Assembly: GCA_021773335.1 (NCBI GenBank)
Contig: JAJFKG010000024.1
Location: 1-34,097, forward strand
Length of the DNA stretch: 34,097 nucleotides
DNA from: Gammaproteobacteria bacterium
Lineage (GTDB): Bacteria; Pseudomonadota; Gammaproteobacteria; JAJFKG01
Reading direction: 5' to 3'
In this document: positions 1-8,846 of the stretch, one piece after another
Layout of the letters: each line of letters begins with the position of its first letter
Numbering within the stretch: position 1 is the stretch's first letter
Notes under the pieces: model-generated
What the model saw: the letters and a program-made list of their open reading frames with translations, nothing else
What the model was told of the DNA's origin: nothing
Database searches by the model: none
Made by a program: the position numbers and the translations under genes

Positions 1-646
1 GATAAAATTGCTCCGCAAAGGCGGGTGCAAGTAAACATTTAGCATCAGCGGATTCTTTACTCAGTGCTTGGATGGTTGATTTACTCGCATTTTGGAAATA
101 CTTTAATTGTTCTTCTTTAATGGCTTGGAGGATGGTGTCAAAAAGATCGCTGCTATCTTTAACGAGATAACGATGTATAGTACCCGTTTCTAATAAGTGA
201 ATCGCTTGTTGTTTCCCTGCGTGACCCGTCAATAAGATATTGTGGGGGTATATATCTTTTGCATACAGCTTATGGATAAACTCGACGCCGCTCGGTTGCA
301 TATTGTAATCACTGACTAAGACCGTAGGGGCATTGAAGCGTGTATCGCTATAAATCTGTGAATAAAGTTCAGAAACATTGATATTAATCGGTTGTTCGCC
401 GGTAGTATTATCCGAAAGATCCTGGCTACTTTTCTGGATACAATTTAGTAGCCAGTGACTGGGTTCGGGACTTTTTTCCATTGCCTCTATAGCGTCCATG
501 GGATGTTGGAAAGCAAGACAAGGCTTATCGCTATCCTGCATAACCGTATGCAATTGTTGCAAGAAGTTATACTCATCGTCGACGATGTAAATACTGGTTG
601 GGCAAAAGCACAAGGCAAGTTTTTGCTGACGGATAGTGATTTCCAT
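1..646 (-). CDS. Response regulator, receiver domain with internal insert (3' end outside window)
   Basis: An open minus-strand frame begins at ATG 644-646 and continues through the left edge without a stop. The first ~165 residues form a CheY-like receiver domain. They contain the acidic pair in IYIVDDE (D23, D24), a phospho-acceptor Asp in VLVSDYNMQPSG (D113), the switch Thr in LLTGH (T140) and the conserved Lys in YLVKDS (K163). D24 and D113 lie about 90 residues apart, where about 45 is usual, so roughly 40 residues (about 57-105) are inserted between them. The start has AGGT 5 nt upstream. The gene follows the sensor kinase by 26 bp in the same orientation, so it is the likely phosphorylation partner. 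The output domain cannot be identified because the C-terminus is off the window. Confidence 0.85.
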   Translation of the reverse strand, partial: MEITIRQQKLALCFCPTSIYIVDDEYNFLQQLHTVMQDSDKPCLAFQHPMDAIEAMEKSPEPSHWLLNCIQKSSQDLSDNTTGEQPININVSELYSQIYSDTRFNAPTVLVSDYNMQPSGVEFIHKLYAKDIYPHNILLTGHAGKQQAIHLLETGTIHRYLVKDSSDLFDTILQAIKEEQLKYFQNASKSTIQALSKESADAKCLLAPAFAEQFY

Positions 647-672
647 ATACCTAATTCCTCGATACATTATGG

Positions 673-2193
673 CTAGGATGATTTGGGAAAATATAACACA
701 AACTCAGTAAATTCACCTTCTTCTGAGCGACATTGTATATCACCGTCATAAACATGCATAATCAGCTGGCACAGGGCTAAGCCTAAGCCTGCACCTAAGC
801 CAATGGGGTTCGTTGAGACACCCATTTGAAAAATATGAGGGAGTAAGTCGTCCGCAATACCGGTGCCCGTGTCTTTAATATATAGGCAATGAAAATCTGC
901 AGTATCTTCTTGCCACAAAAAGATTTCCCCAGCGTCACCAATATACCGTAGAGCATTATTGAGTAAGTTGTAGAGCAATATATCAGTTAAAGTCGTATCG
1001 CCACGGTAGTTGAAGCTAATGGGCTGCTTGAGGTGAATGCGTTGTTTTTGTTGTTTGGACGCAGGCAACTGTTGCATGATGATTTCTAGAGAGGTATCGA
1101 TATTTAATTGGGTGAAATCAGCATCGTTGATGGTTTCATTTTTTACACAAGCTAAGATCAGGTTGATAATAATAGCCGCTTTTTGCGCAGCCTTTTTTAT
1201 CTCAACCATACTTGTAAAAGCAGTATCACTTTGCATGTCCCCCAACTGTTTTTCAAGACGCTGAATGCTTAAGTTGATCACTCCAAGTGGTGTTCTAACT
1301 TCATGCGCGATGCCATAAGCCAACGTCTTGATACCTTCTAGTTTGCTTTGTATTTCTTTGGTTTTTGCTTCTGCTTCTGCTTTTTTGGCGCGTAAACGGT
1401 CGGTGATATCGATGGATGTGCCTAAGATGCCGATAACATTGCCTCTGGTATCTCGTAATGGTACTTTTTTGGTGAGACAAGTTACAAGGGTTTCTGTGCC
1501 ATTTTTATCAAGCATTATAGCTGTTTCTTCTAGCTCCGCTGGGTTGCCGTCAGCCATTATTTTTCTGTCAGTCTCACGTACCTTCTGGGCTTGCTCTTTC
1601 CAAATAAACTGGTAATCATCTTTGCCGATTACTTCTGAGCGGTCGGTTAAGCCAGCCAGTTTGACGACGTTATTATTACAACCAAGAAAGCAGCCGTTAA
1701 GATCTTTCCAGTAAATATTGCCAGGTAAGTAGGCGATAATGTTTTCATAATACTGTTGCAACTTATGAAAATAGTTAAGAGGAGATGCTATCTGCGCATG
1801 TTCTTCGCCGGTGTACTTTTCATAGAATTGCTGGAATAATTTGGCTTGATTACCGATAAGGTAGAAGGTGATTTTATCAGGGGCGAAACTTATCGGTTTG
1901 ATGCACCAATGGTCAGAAGATGGAGTTTGTCGTTCACTGATAATACCAACATCAGATTTACTAGTGGCTAGAATGCTACTAGGTGTAGGAAGCTTATAGG
2001 CATTACCGTCAGAAAACAGAGTATTGTAATGCAAATTTGCAATTTTTTTGTCACATAATTGCAATAAATCCTGAGCGGCGAGATTAAGATTGATTACTTG
2101 CAAAAAATCGTCTAGACAAATACAAGGGTCGCTGAAGCAATTCATAAAATCATTTGTTAAAGCAATAAGTTGTTTTGAAATTGCCTTTGGCAT
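673..2193 (-). CDS. PAS-domain sensor histidine kinase (soluble)
   Basis: This 506-residue kinase has no convincing membrane segment, so it is probably cytoplasmic. Residues 1-140 are a divergent sensory region, possibly a degenerate PAS. Residues ~150-268 are a clear PAS/PAC domain (LPGNIYWKDLNG to GILGTSIDITDR), followed by a coiled-coil linker. The H-box AHEVRTP carries the phospho-acceptor His297. The ATPase domain has an N-box (NLLNNA, 409-414), G1 (DTGTGI, 441-446) and G2 (GAGLGL, 467-472). All catalytic boxes are present, so it should autophosphorylate and pass phosphate to the downstream regulator, with which it probably forms an operon. The signal is unknown. ATG 2193 is preceded by GGAAC about 7 nt upstream. 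Confidence 0.9.
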   Translation of the reverse strand: MPKAISKQLIALTNDFMNCFSDPCICLDDFLQVINLNLAAQDLLQLCDKKIANLHYNTLFSDGNAYKLPTPSSILATSKSDVGIISERQTPSSDHWCIKPISFAPDKITFYLIGNQAKLFQQFYEKYTGEEHAQIASPLNYFHKLQQYYENIIAYLPGNIYWKDLNGCFLGCNNNVVKLAGLTDRSEVIGKDDYQFIWKEQAQKVRETDRKIMADGNPAELEETAIMLDKNGTETLVTCLTKKVPLRDTRGNVIGILGTSIDITDRLRAKKAEAEAKTKEIQSKLEGIKTLAYGIAHEVRTPLGVINLSIQRLEKQLGDMQSDTAFTSMVEIKKAAQKAAIIINLILACVKNETINDADFTQLNIDTSLEIIMQQLPASKQQKQRIHLKQPISFNYRGDTTLTDILLYNLLNNALRYIGDAGEIFLWQEDTADFHCLYIKDTGTGIADDLLPHIFQMGVSTNPIGLGAGLGLALCQLIMHVYDGDIQCRSEEGEFTEFVLYFPKSS

Positions 2194-2380
2194 AGAGTTG
2201 TTCCATTCAGCGCATGAGTCGTCCAGTGACGAGCAGTAGGTCGTTCTCTCAAATCATATAATTTGGTAATCAGTACTAGTATAATGGCAATTATTTTAGC
2301 AGATTGTTTGCGATATGGCGAATAAGATGAGGTTTGCTTGTACTTAGTTAGTTTAAAATTAGTCATCATTGGGAGTAACG

Positions 2381-2959
2381 ATGATTACCAATGATGTTCT
2401 GGTGCTAGACGGCGAGTCTACGCCAAAAACCGCTAAGAAAGATCCTATTTCTTATAATTCTACTACAGGCATTTTATCAAAAGATATAAGTGAAGTAGTT
2501 AAATGGTGGAATGAAACGACTATTGCATTTCCACAGGATAAAGTACTTTATCAGCTATTTGAAAAGCAGGTTGTGAAAACACCAAATGCTATTGCCTTAA
2601 AATTTAGTGATCAAGTAATTAGCTACAGTGAGCTCAACAGTAGAATCAATCAATTGGCGCACTATTTATGTAGTCATTACGACACAAGAAGAAATATTAT
2701 TGGTGTTCTGCTTGAATCGAGTTTTGCTTTAATTGCCGTTCAAAAGGTTCAAGGCATTTACTTGCCAATTAATCATACTGATCCTGCTGGGCGAATTGAT
2801 GCAATACTAAAAGATAGTGGGGCAGAGATTATTCTTACCTGCACGAGCTTATTGGATAAACTTGATTTGGCTACAAAAAAAATCATTGTGTTTTTAGATA
2901 AAAAGTGGCCGATTATCCAAGCTTTCTCTGCAAAAAATCTAGAATTTGAAGCTGAATGA
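2381..2959 (+). pseudogene. NRPS module remnant: start of an adenylation domain
   Basis: The fragment encodes the linker and N-terminal part of a nonribosomal peptide synthetase adenylation domain. WWNETTIAFPQ...LYQLFEKQV.KTPNAIAL is the typical entry to an A domain, ISYSELN is core A1, and YLPIN.TDPAGRIDAILKDSGA follows core A2. The A2 core itself is damaged: the usual LKAGGAY is replaced by QKVQGIY with a few residues lost. The frame stops at TGA 2957-2959, before cores A3-A8 (nucleotide binding and substrate selection). The ATG at 2381 is preferred over the upstream TTG at 2369 because GGGAG lies 5 nt before it. No adenylating activity is expected. The 3' part continues in the next fragment. 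Confidence 0.75.
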
Positions 2960-3825
2960 ATCAATTTCGTTATGATGTGACACTTTATACTGGGGATTTA
3001 AGTGGCTATACTTATCCAAGCGAGGAAATTGATTGGCAAGATTATTTTTATTCTCCTCAACAGTTAATACGGTTTTTCCAGGAAAGTAGGAGAAATGCAA
3101 TTTATGTTAAAAACATTACAAATGTAAGATTAAATGAGTCTGTCAATGTAACGACTACGAATAACGCCGATTTAATATTAAAAGGCATACATCCTGCATC
3201 AATATATCAATTGTGTGAGAGAGAGGGCTTGTATTGTGTGGCAACCTGGTCGAAATCTAATAAGCCAGAGCTGTTTGATTTGATAATTGCAGATAAACCT
3301 TGTATTTCACACCCTAAACAAATCTACGAAAACTTACCTGTACCGACAGAGCTTGCCAATGAACCCCTAAAAGTAAGATTAACATGTGATTACGTCGCAC
3401 GACTAAGCGCCTATTTAAAACAGTATTTGCCGAGCTATATGCAACCTGCGGTGATAAGAATTATCAGTGAAATACCCCTTACTACGCAAGGCAAGCTAGA
3501 TTATAAAGCGTTGCCAGAGCCTATTGTTATTAAAACATCTAGTCATTATCAAGCGCCTTCAACACACGCAGAAAAGGTGCTGGTTGATTTGTGGAAAAAT
3601 CTATTGCCTGTGTATCAAGTGGGCGTTAGCGACAACTTCTTCGACCTCGGTGGTCACTCACTACTTGCCGTGCAACTCGTGCATAAAATCAAAGAGCAAT
3701 TCAATATTGATATCTGTGTTAGCGATTTGCAACAAAACCCAACCCTGCAAGCTTTGGCTGCGTATATTGATCGGGCTACTGAGGAAAGCGCGAAAGCGAC
3801 CAAAGAGCTGAGTCAGTTGGATTAA
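2956..3825 (+). pseudogene. NRPS module remnant: end of methyltransferase-containing A domain plus carrier domain
   Basis: The frame opens at an ATG overlapping the preceding stop (ATGA). Its first residues, MNQFRYDVTLYTG, resemble the stretch that follows an N-methyltransferase domain embedded in some NRPS adenylation domains (inference from family pattern). TTQGKLDYKALPEP (~residues 177-190) is core A10 with its catalytic Lys. DNFFDLGGHSLLAVQL is an intact carrier-protein motif with the phosphopantetheine Ser. Cores A3-A8 and any methyltransferase domain are missing between the two fragments, so a large internal deletion followed by frame loss is the simplest reading. The carrier domain could still fold. 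The gene end overlaps the convergent mutM by 4 bp. Confidence 0.7.
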
Positions 3826-4637
3826 CGCTGACAACTCGGGCAGTAAACACTCGTGCGTTGTCCGAGTTGTAATGATTTCAGCGTTGTTCCACAGTCGAGA
3901 CAAGGTTCACCTGCACGACCATAAACGTTTAAGCGTTGTTTGAAATAGCCCGGTTTGCCATCGCTGTTGAGAAAGTCTTTGAGGGTTGTACCACCTTGCT
4001 TGATCGCAGCGCGTAAAATGACTTTAATCGCCTTGGTGAGTTTGATATAACGTGCTTCACTGATCCGCCCTGCTGCACGTTTGGGATGGATGCCAGCTTT
4101 GAATAAAGCCTCAGTCGCATAGATATTACCAACGCCGACGACGACATGGCTATCCATAATAAATGCTTTGACGGGTGCTTTGCGTTGACGTGATTTGGTA
4201 AATAGATAGTGGCCGTTAAACTCACGTGTTAATGGTTCTGGGCCGAGTTTGCTAAGTAAGCTGTGCTGTAAAGGATCGTCAGTCGTCCAGAGTAGGGCCC
4301 CAAAGCGCCGCGGGTCATTGAAGCGTAGACACTGCTGATTGGCGAAGACGATATCGACATGGTCGTGTTTAATGGGGGTTAAGCGGCTATTAACAATGCG
4401 TAATTTTCCTGACATGCCGAGGTGGATGATTGCGGTGCCATTTGTGGCACTTAATAACAAGTATTTACCACGGCGCGCTACTTCAGTGAATTGCTTGCCA
4501 CGTAAGTCTCTTTGCACGTTGGCTGGAATGGGGAAGCGTAGTTTATCGGTACGCAAGATAACGTTTTCGATAGTCTGTCCACACACATGTGGTGCAATGC
4601 CGCGGCGCGTAGTTTCAACTTCAGGTAACTCGGGCAT
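3822..4637 (-). CDS. mutM: Formamidopyrimidine-DNA glycosylase
   Basis: This 271-residue protein matches the usual Fpg/MutM length. It excises oxidised purines such as 8-oxoguanine from DNA and cleaves the abasic site. The mature N-terminus PELPEVE supplies the catalytic Pro2 and Glu3. A central helix-two-turn-helix region contains [13 protein letters not shown]. The C-terminal zinc finger is complete (CLDCG...CPSCQR). The gene lies alone on the minus strand after the rpmBG terminator and overlaps the NRPS remnant tail-to-tail by 4 bp. Nothing in the sequence suggests loss of function. Confidence 0.97.
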   Translation of the reverse strand: MPELPEVETTRRGIAPHVCGQTIENVILRTDKLRFPIPANVQRDLRGKQFTEVARRGKYLLLSATNGTAIIHLGMSGKLRIVNSRLTPIKHDHVDIVFANQQCLRFNDPRRFGALLWTTDDPLQHSLLSKLGPEPLTREFNGHYLFTKSRQRKAPVKAFIMDSHVVVGVGNIYATEALFKAGIHPKRAAGRISEARYIKLTKAIKVILRAAIKQGGTTLKDFLNSDGKPGYFKQRLNVYGRAGEPCLDCGTTLKSLQLGQRTSVYCPSCQR

Positions 4638-4745
4638 GTTTTTATTCCAGTGTATCTACTCACTAAAATTACAGTTAGCTTAGAAACACCTTTTAAAAAA
4701 AGTGCTTTTCTTAGGCGACGGGGCATTCTCCCCCTTGAGCGCCGT

Positions 4746-4774
4746 TTAAACAAAACCCGCCAGATGGCGGGTTT
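4746..4774 (-). terminator. Rho-independent terminator of rpmB-rpmG
   Basis: A 9-bp perfect stem (AAACCCGCC at 4753-4761, GGCGGGTTT at 4766-4774, 4-nt loop) lies 34 bp after the rpmG stop. Read on the minus strand it is followed by a T-rich run (TTTTGTTTA), as expected of an intrinsic terminator separating rpmBG from mutM. Confidence 0.88.
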
Positions 4775-4807
4775 GTGTTATATATTTGTTGTTTGCAGCA
4801 CTATTAA

Positions 4808-4984
4808 TTATTTAATCTTGCCTTCTTTATATTCTACGTGTTTACGCACAACGGGATCGAATTTTTTGCGTACCATTTTTTCGGGATTATTACGCGTATT
4901 TTTCTGAGTCGTATAAAAGTGCCCGGTGCCCGCGCTAGAGTTTAAACGAATTAGGTTAACCGCGCCTTTGCTTTTCTTTGCCAT
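4808..4984 (-). CDS. rpmG: Large ribosomal subunit protein bL33
   Basis: A 58-codon minus-strand frame starts [14 protein letters not shown] and continues with [19 protein letters not shown] and [15 protein letters not shown]. This is the characteristic bL33 pattern, at the upper end of the usual 50-58 residues. There is no CxxC zinc motif, so it is the zinc-independent form. It follows rpmB by 11 bp, the standard rpmB-rpmG pairing, and ends in the intrinsic terminator downstream. Confidence 0.96.
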   Translation of the reverse strand: MAKKSKGAVNLIRLNSSAGTGHFYTTQKNTRNNPEKMVRKKFDPVVRKHVEYKEGKIK

Positions 4985-4995
4985 GCTTGCCTTCC

Positions 4996-5232
4996 TTAAA
5001 CTTTTTCGCCGCGTGCACGGATTTTTTCGAGCACGGGTTCGATACCTAATTTATCGATGATACGCATACCTTTAGCGCTAACGAGCAATTTAATAAAGCG
5101 GTTTTCGCCTTCTACCCAAAAACGATGGGTGTGCAGATTAGGTAAAAAGCGGCGGCGCGTTCTATTTTTTGCGTGGGAGACATTGTTTCCCGACATCGGC
5201 TTTTTACCGGTAACTTGACATACTTTAGCCAT
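4996..5232 (-). CDS. rpmB: Large ribosomal subunit protein bL28
   Basis: The 78-residue product begins [20 protein letters not shown] and contains [16 protein letters not shown], the diagnostic bL28 core. An in-frame Met five codons upstream exists. Position 5232 is chosen because [10 protein letters not shown] is the family N-terminus and GGAG lies about 9-10 nt before it. It is the first gene of the rpmB-rpmG operon. Confidence 0.96.
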   Translation of the reverse strand: MAKVCQVTGKKPMSGNNVSHAKNRTRRRFLPNLHTHRFWVEGENRFIKLLVSAKGMRIIDKLGIEPVLEKIRARGEKV

Positions 5233-5285
5233 TTTTCTGAACTCCAAGCCTATTGTTTGGCCATTAACTATCTAGTGAGCCGCAC

Positions 5286-5314
5286 TTTATATCAAAAAGC
5301 CTGCCCGCTTGCAA
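5286..5314 (-). promoter_or_regulatory. Sigma70-type promoter of rpmB-rpmG
   Basis: On the minus strand, TTGCAA (5309-5314) is followed after exactly 17 bp by TATAAA (5286-5291), about 53 bp upstream of the rpmB start. Both hexamers match consensus at five of six positions. Confidence 0.75.
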
Positions 5315-5595
5315 GTTAGCTAAGATCGACCTAAAAATAAAAAGGCTTTATTCATCATTGGGTTACATGAATTGGCGGGATGGGGGTTCTAGAATAAAAC
5401 GTTATTTCGCACTTTTCCGGACTACACTCAGGCCAGTTTCTTTCTATAGACTTGCTCCACCTCTTAGGATAACCATCGATATCTCAGCATCTCTTTAACA
5501 ACCGTTGAACTGATTTATGGGGAACGCTATGCCTGGGGGGCGGGACCAGCCAGCTTAACTAAATATCTTATTTTTACTTAGCAAGATGATGATTC
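5315..5595. other. Intergenic stretch, no supported gene
   Basis: This is about 280 bp between the rpmB promoter and the antitoxin gene. A minus-strand frame open for 44 codons (5352-5483, no start codon, contains DIDGYPKRWSKSIERNWPE) and a short plus-strand frame (~5460-5580, contains VELIYGERYAWGAGPASL) look more protein-like than random sequence. They lack starts and could not be assigned to a family. They may be scars of a decayed gene. Confidence 0.3.
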
Positions 5596-5973
5596 TTAGC
5601 GATGCCTGTTTTTTTCTGTCAATTGCCCCGTCAGGTACTTATGGATGATGCTGGCCAGCAGGGTTTGATAGGGGATGCCTTCTTCACGAGCTTTGATGTG
5701 AGCGGCATAAAAATCTTGAGTAGTTATACGCAGGTTGACACGTTTATTTTTGCTGACAGTGTGTTTTGCAGCTTCTTTATAGCGAGCCATTTCTTTTTCT
5801 AAGCTTGGAATGTCACGCCATTCATTGTTCTCTATAGATTGCTTAATTTTCAGCTCATCTTCTGACAACTGATATTTATCAGTTTTAGAAGCAGCTTTTT
5901 TTTTCGTATCGGCCCGTTTTTTTACCTCTGATTTAGCTTTTTTAGTGGCTTTGGGTGTGGTTTTTTTCATCAT
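5596..5973 (-). CDS. CopG/BrnA-type antitoxin with Lys-rich N-terminal tail
   Basis: The 125-residue product has a C-terminal ribbon-helix-helix-like segment (KRVNLRITTQDFYAAHIKA, then EEGIPYQTLLASIIHKYLTG), the pattern of CopG-type antitoxins. Before it lie a linker (residues ~45-75) and a basic N-terminus made almost only of Lys, Thr, Ala and Arg (residues 1-33). Such antitoxins normally bind the toxin and repress their own promoter. The gene starts 1 bp after the toxin stop, with AGGA just upstream, so translation is probably coupled. The order here is toxin first. The long basic tail is unusual and may add DNA affinity (inference). Confidence 0.8.
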   Translation of the reverse strand: MMKKTTPKATKKAKSEVKKRADTKKKAASKTDKYQLSEDELKIKQSIENNEWRDIPSLEKEMARYKEAAKHTVSKNKRVNLRITTQDFYAAHIKAREEGIPYQTLLASIIHKYLTGQLTEKNRHR

Positions 5974-5974
5974 T

Positions 5975-6241
5975 CTATCCTGGTAAAAATTCTTTAGTTG
6001 CTTTACGTGAGGAAAACGCTGTCTTTAAAAATATCTCATCGCCTGTCTCAACGAAAGGTGCGAGCCAAACATAATCATCAATATTAACGAAAAATACGCG
6101 TTGATTAGGATAGTTGCGCGTATTCTCCCCTATAGTGATTAGTTGATCGTGCTCAATCGCATATAAAATCTCTTCAAATGATATACCTCGTATACGCTTA
6201 AGGTATTCATTTTTCTCATTACTCCAGGTAAATATTTTCAT
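5975..6241 (-). CDS. BrnT-like toxin of a type II toxin-antitoxin pair
   Basis: The 88-residue protein reads MKIFTWSNEKNEYLKRIRGISFEEI, then NYPNQRVFFVNIDDYVWLAPFVE and IFLKTAFSSRKATKEFL. This closely follows a family of small toxins related to BrnT (RelE-like fold ribonucleases). The partner antitoxin is immediately downstream and a palindrome-bearing promoter is upstream, which supports the assignment. RNase activity is inferred from the family and not visible as a diagnostic motif. Confidence 0.8.
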   Translation of the reverse strand: MKIFTWSNEKNEYLKRIRGISFEEILYAIEHDQLITIGENTRNYPNQRVFFVNIDDYVWLAPFVETGDEIFLKTAFSSRKATKEFLPG

Positions 6242-6271
6242 TGTTTTTCGTTTACCTCACTAATACGGTTA

Positions 6272-6300
6272 ATTATAGCACATTGTGTGCATTTTGTCAT
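6272..6300 (-). promoter_or_regulatory. Toxin-antitoxin promoter with internal operator palindrome
   Basis: On the minus strand, ATGACA (6295-6300) and TATAAT (6272-6277) are separated by 17 bp, and TGC directly precedes TATAAT (extended -10). The spacer contains the inverted repeat GCACA-TTG-TGTGC (6278-6290). A repressor bound there would block RNA polymerase, as expected for autoregulation by the antitoxin. Confidence 0.75.
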
Positions 6301-6332
6301 TCCCTTAAGTCGTCTATTTATTTGATAAATAA

Positions 6333-7007
6333 TTAAATTTCCCCCAACTCTGCCAACGAAGTTGTTTGTCCAGCGCCAACGACGATGTGATCCAAGACGC
6401 GAATGTCGATTAAACCTAACGTGTGTTTTAAATCGTGTGTTAACTGAATATCCGCTGGGCTGGGTGTGGGATCGCCAGAGGGATGGTTATGTGCCAAGAT
6501 TACGGCAGCGGCATTACGCGCTAAAGCGAGCTTAACGACTTCGCGCGTGTGTATGTGAGTGCAATCGACGGTGCCATGTGCCAATTCATCAAAGCTAATC
6601 ATGCGATGTTTACTATCTAAAAACAAACAGGCAAAGACTTCATGTTGATAATGGCGCAGGCGTGCGCAGAGAAAGTGACGTGTTAATACGCTATTGCTTA
6701 AAACATCGCGATCCTGCAAATCTTCAGCAAGATAACGCCGACTGATTTCCAGGGCGGCTTGCAACTCGGCGTATTTGTTACAACTCAAACCCGGGTGCTG
6801 TTGGAATTGCTGCGGGCTGCACTCAAATAGGTTACGCAGGCTCCCCATACTTTGTAGTAGTTCACGACTTAAATCGAGCACACTCTTGCCTTTGATGCCG
6901 CAGCGCAAGCAAATCGCGAGCAATTCGGCATTGGAGAGCCTGTTAGCACCATATTGCAGTAATTTTTCTCGAGGCCTTTCATTTTTTGGCCAATTATTGA
7001 TAGTCAT
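6333..7007 (-). CDS. radC: RadC-family JAB-domain protein
   Basis: The product is 224 residues, close to the E. coli RadC length. It has an N-terminal helix-hairpin-helix-like segment (residues ~10-95) and a C-terminal JAB/MPN metalloprotein domain with HTREVVKLAL and the metal motif HNHPSGDPTPSPAD. ATG 7005-7007 (MTINNWPKNERPREKLL) is preferred over an upstream Met because the family starts here. The molecular role of RadC is unsettled. It diverges from coaBC, the common arrangement. Confidence 0.93.
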   Translation of the reverse strand: MTINNWPKNERPREKLLQYGANRLSNAELLAICLRCGIKGKSVLDLSRELLQSMGSLRNLFECSPQQFQQHPGLSCNKYAELQAALEISRRYLAEDLQDRDVLSNSVLTRHFLCARLRHYQHEVFACLFLDSKHRMISFDELAHGTVDCTHIHTREVVKLALARNAAAVILAHNHPSGDPTPSPADIQLTHDLKHTLGLIDIRVLDHIVVGAGQTTSLAELGEI

Positions 7008-7162
7008 TTTGTGTTCTCTTTTTGCATGACTTAACTCGCATCCAACTGCGGATTCTAGGATAATGGCGCCCAGCCAAAGATTCGGCACTAACTATAACGC
7101 CAATGAGACGAAAGGAATGTAAGCATTTGGCCATTATGGGTAATTTTTTAGGAATAAGATTG

Positions 7163-8401
7163 ATGGATTTACACGGTAAACACATTTTGGTCGGTATCAC
7201 TGGCGGGATTGCAGCCTATAAGAGTGCTGACTTAATCCGGCGCTTGCGTGATGCTGGCGCAAAAGTGGAAGTGGCGATGACGCGGGCAGCGCAAGAATTT
7301 ATAACACCACTGACTTTGCAAGCGGTCTCTGGGCGTCCAGTGCATGGCGATTTATTTGATCCGCAAGCAGAAGCGGCGATGGGTCATATTGAATTAGCGC
7401 GTTGGGCGGATTTGATTTTGGTGGCACCTGCGAGTGCCGATTTTATGGCGCGTTTGTGTTATGGGCATGCGAGTGATTTACTCAGCACATTGTGCCTTGC
7501 AACCACAGCGCCGATCGTTTTAGTTCCCGCGATGAATCAACAGATGTGGCATCATCAAGTCACCCAAGAAAATGTGATGCGTTTAAAAATGCAGGGTGTT
7601 ACTCTTTTGGGGCCAGGTGAAGGCTCACAAGCGTGTGGTGAAGTGGGGCCAGGACGCATGTTAGAACCACAACAAATCATTACGCAGTTAGTGGGCAGAG
7701 CTGATATTGCAGGCAAACCGACAATAGCAATGCAAGGTTTGCGTATATTGCTCACCGCAGGCCCCACACATGAAGCGATCGATCCCGTGCGTTATTTAAC
7801 AAATCATAGTTCAGGAAAAATGGGTTATGCAATCGCCAGCGTTGCCCACCAGTTGGGAGCGGAAGTCACTTTAGTGTCAGGTCCGGTACCTTTACCGACG
7901 CCCAAGGGCGTGATGCGTGTGGATGTCAACACAGCAATGGAAATGCACCAAGCTGTGGCAAGCCGTGCCGCACAATGCGATATTTTTATCGCGGCAGCTG
8001 CTGTTGCAGATTATCGTAGTGAGCAAGTATCACCGCATAAATTGGCTAAAAACGACCAGGAAATAAATTTGAAACTCGTGCGCAACCCAGATATTTTAGC
8101 CACTGTTGCGAGCTCATCGAATGCGCCGTTTTGTGTAGGTTTTGCTGCACAAACCGAAGAGGTGATCGTTAAGGCTAAAGAAAAACTCGTTAAAAAACAT
8201 TTAGACATGGTGATAGCAAATAAAGTCGGTGAGGGTGATATTGGTTTCAATAGCGATAATAATGAAGTCGATGTATTATGGCCAGGCGGCGAAAAGCATC
8301 TGGCTAAGCAAGCCAAACAAAAGTTAGCATATGAATTAATAACCTTGATAATGGAGAGATATCAACATGGGCGTAAGCAAGATTCAGCACAAGCCAGTTA
8401 A
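7163..8401 (+). CDS. coaBC: Bifunctional phosphopantothenoylcysteine decarboxylase / phosphopantothenate-cysteine ligase
   Basis: This 412-residue enzyme carries two successive steps of coenzyme A synthesis. The N-terminal flavoprotein decarboxylase has the catalytic His75 ([11 protein letters not shown]), PAMNQQMW with Asn125, and the substrate-flap Cys158 (SQACGE). The C-terminal ligase domain starts near residue 190 and has [23 protein letters not shown] and the HKLAK segment. ATG 7163 is chosen because AGGA lies 9 nt upstream and the conserved N-terminus begins there. The 3' end overlaps dut by 35 bp in another frame, so the two are probably co-transcribed. Confidence 0.96.
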   Translation: MDLHGKHILVGITGGIAAYKSADLIRRLRDAGAKVEVAMTRAAQEFITPLTLQAVSGRPVHGDLFDPQAEAAMGHIELARWADLILVAPASADFMARLCYGHASDLLSTLCLATTAPIVLVPAMNQQMWHHQVTQENVMRLKMQGVTLLGPGEGSQACGEVGPGRMLEPQQIITQLVGRADIAGKPTIAMQGLRILLTAGPTHEAIDPVRYLTNHSSGKMGYAIASVAHQLGAEVTLVSGPVPLPTPKGVMRVDVNTAMEMHQAVASRAAQCDIFIAAAAVADYRSEQVSPHKLAKNDQEINLKLVRNPDILATVASSSNAPFCVGFAAQTEEVIVKAKEKLVKKHLDMVIANKVGEGDIGFNSDNNEVDVLWPGGEKHLAKQAKQKLAYELITLIMERYQHGRKQDSAQAS

Positions 8402-8843
8402 AGTTAAGATTTTAGATCCGCGTGTCGGTGATGCAATTGCTTTACCGAGTTATGCAACGCAAGGTTCCGCGGGTTTAGATTTGCGTGCTTGTATTGATGA
8501 GCCGCTGCAGTTAGCACCAGGTGAAACGGTATTAATCCCTACGGGTATTTCTATCTATATTGCTGATCCGAATATTGCAGCAACGATATTGCCACGGTCA
8601 GGTTTGGGCCATAAACATGGCATTGTATTGGGTAATTTGGTCGGCTTAATCGACTCTGATTACCAAGGTCCATTGATGGTATCGATGTGGAATCGGGGCC
8701 AAGACCATTTTACGATTGAGTGTGGTGAGCGTATCGCACAAATTGTTTTTGTGCCAGTGATTAAAGCTGAATTTGAAGTTGTCGATGAGTTTGTTGAAAC
8801 TGATCGTGGCGAAGGTGGTTTTGGCCACTCAGGAAGGGCATAA
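8367..8843 (+). CDS. dut: dUTP diphosphatase
   Basis: The 158-residue trimeric dUTPase hydrolyses dUTP to dUMP and pyrophosphate, keeping uracil out of DNA. All five motifs are visible: [26 protein letters not shown] with the catalytic Asp, [10 protein letters not shown] and [10 protein letters not shown]. The start lies inside coaBC and is preceded by GGAGAG, which favours it despite the 35-bp overlap. The mutase gene follows after 3 bp. Confidence 0.97.
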   Translation: MGVSKIQHKPVKVKILDPRVGDAIALPSYATQGSAGLDLRACIDEPLQLAPGETVLIPTGISIYIADPNIAATILPRSGLGHKHGIVLGNLVGLIDSDYQGPLMVSMWNRGQDHFTIECGERIAQIVFVPVIKAEFEVVDEFVETDRGEGGFGHSGRA

Positions 8844-8846
8844 CTA

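Noticed and set aside
2368..2381. TTG at 2369 as the start of the NRPS remnant
   Set aside because: The GGGAG ribosome site lies downstream of TTG and is well placed for ATG 2381.
5352..5580. Real genes in the rpmB-antitoxin gap
   Set aside because: The frames are short, lack start codons and ribosome sites, and could not be tied to a family.
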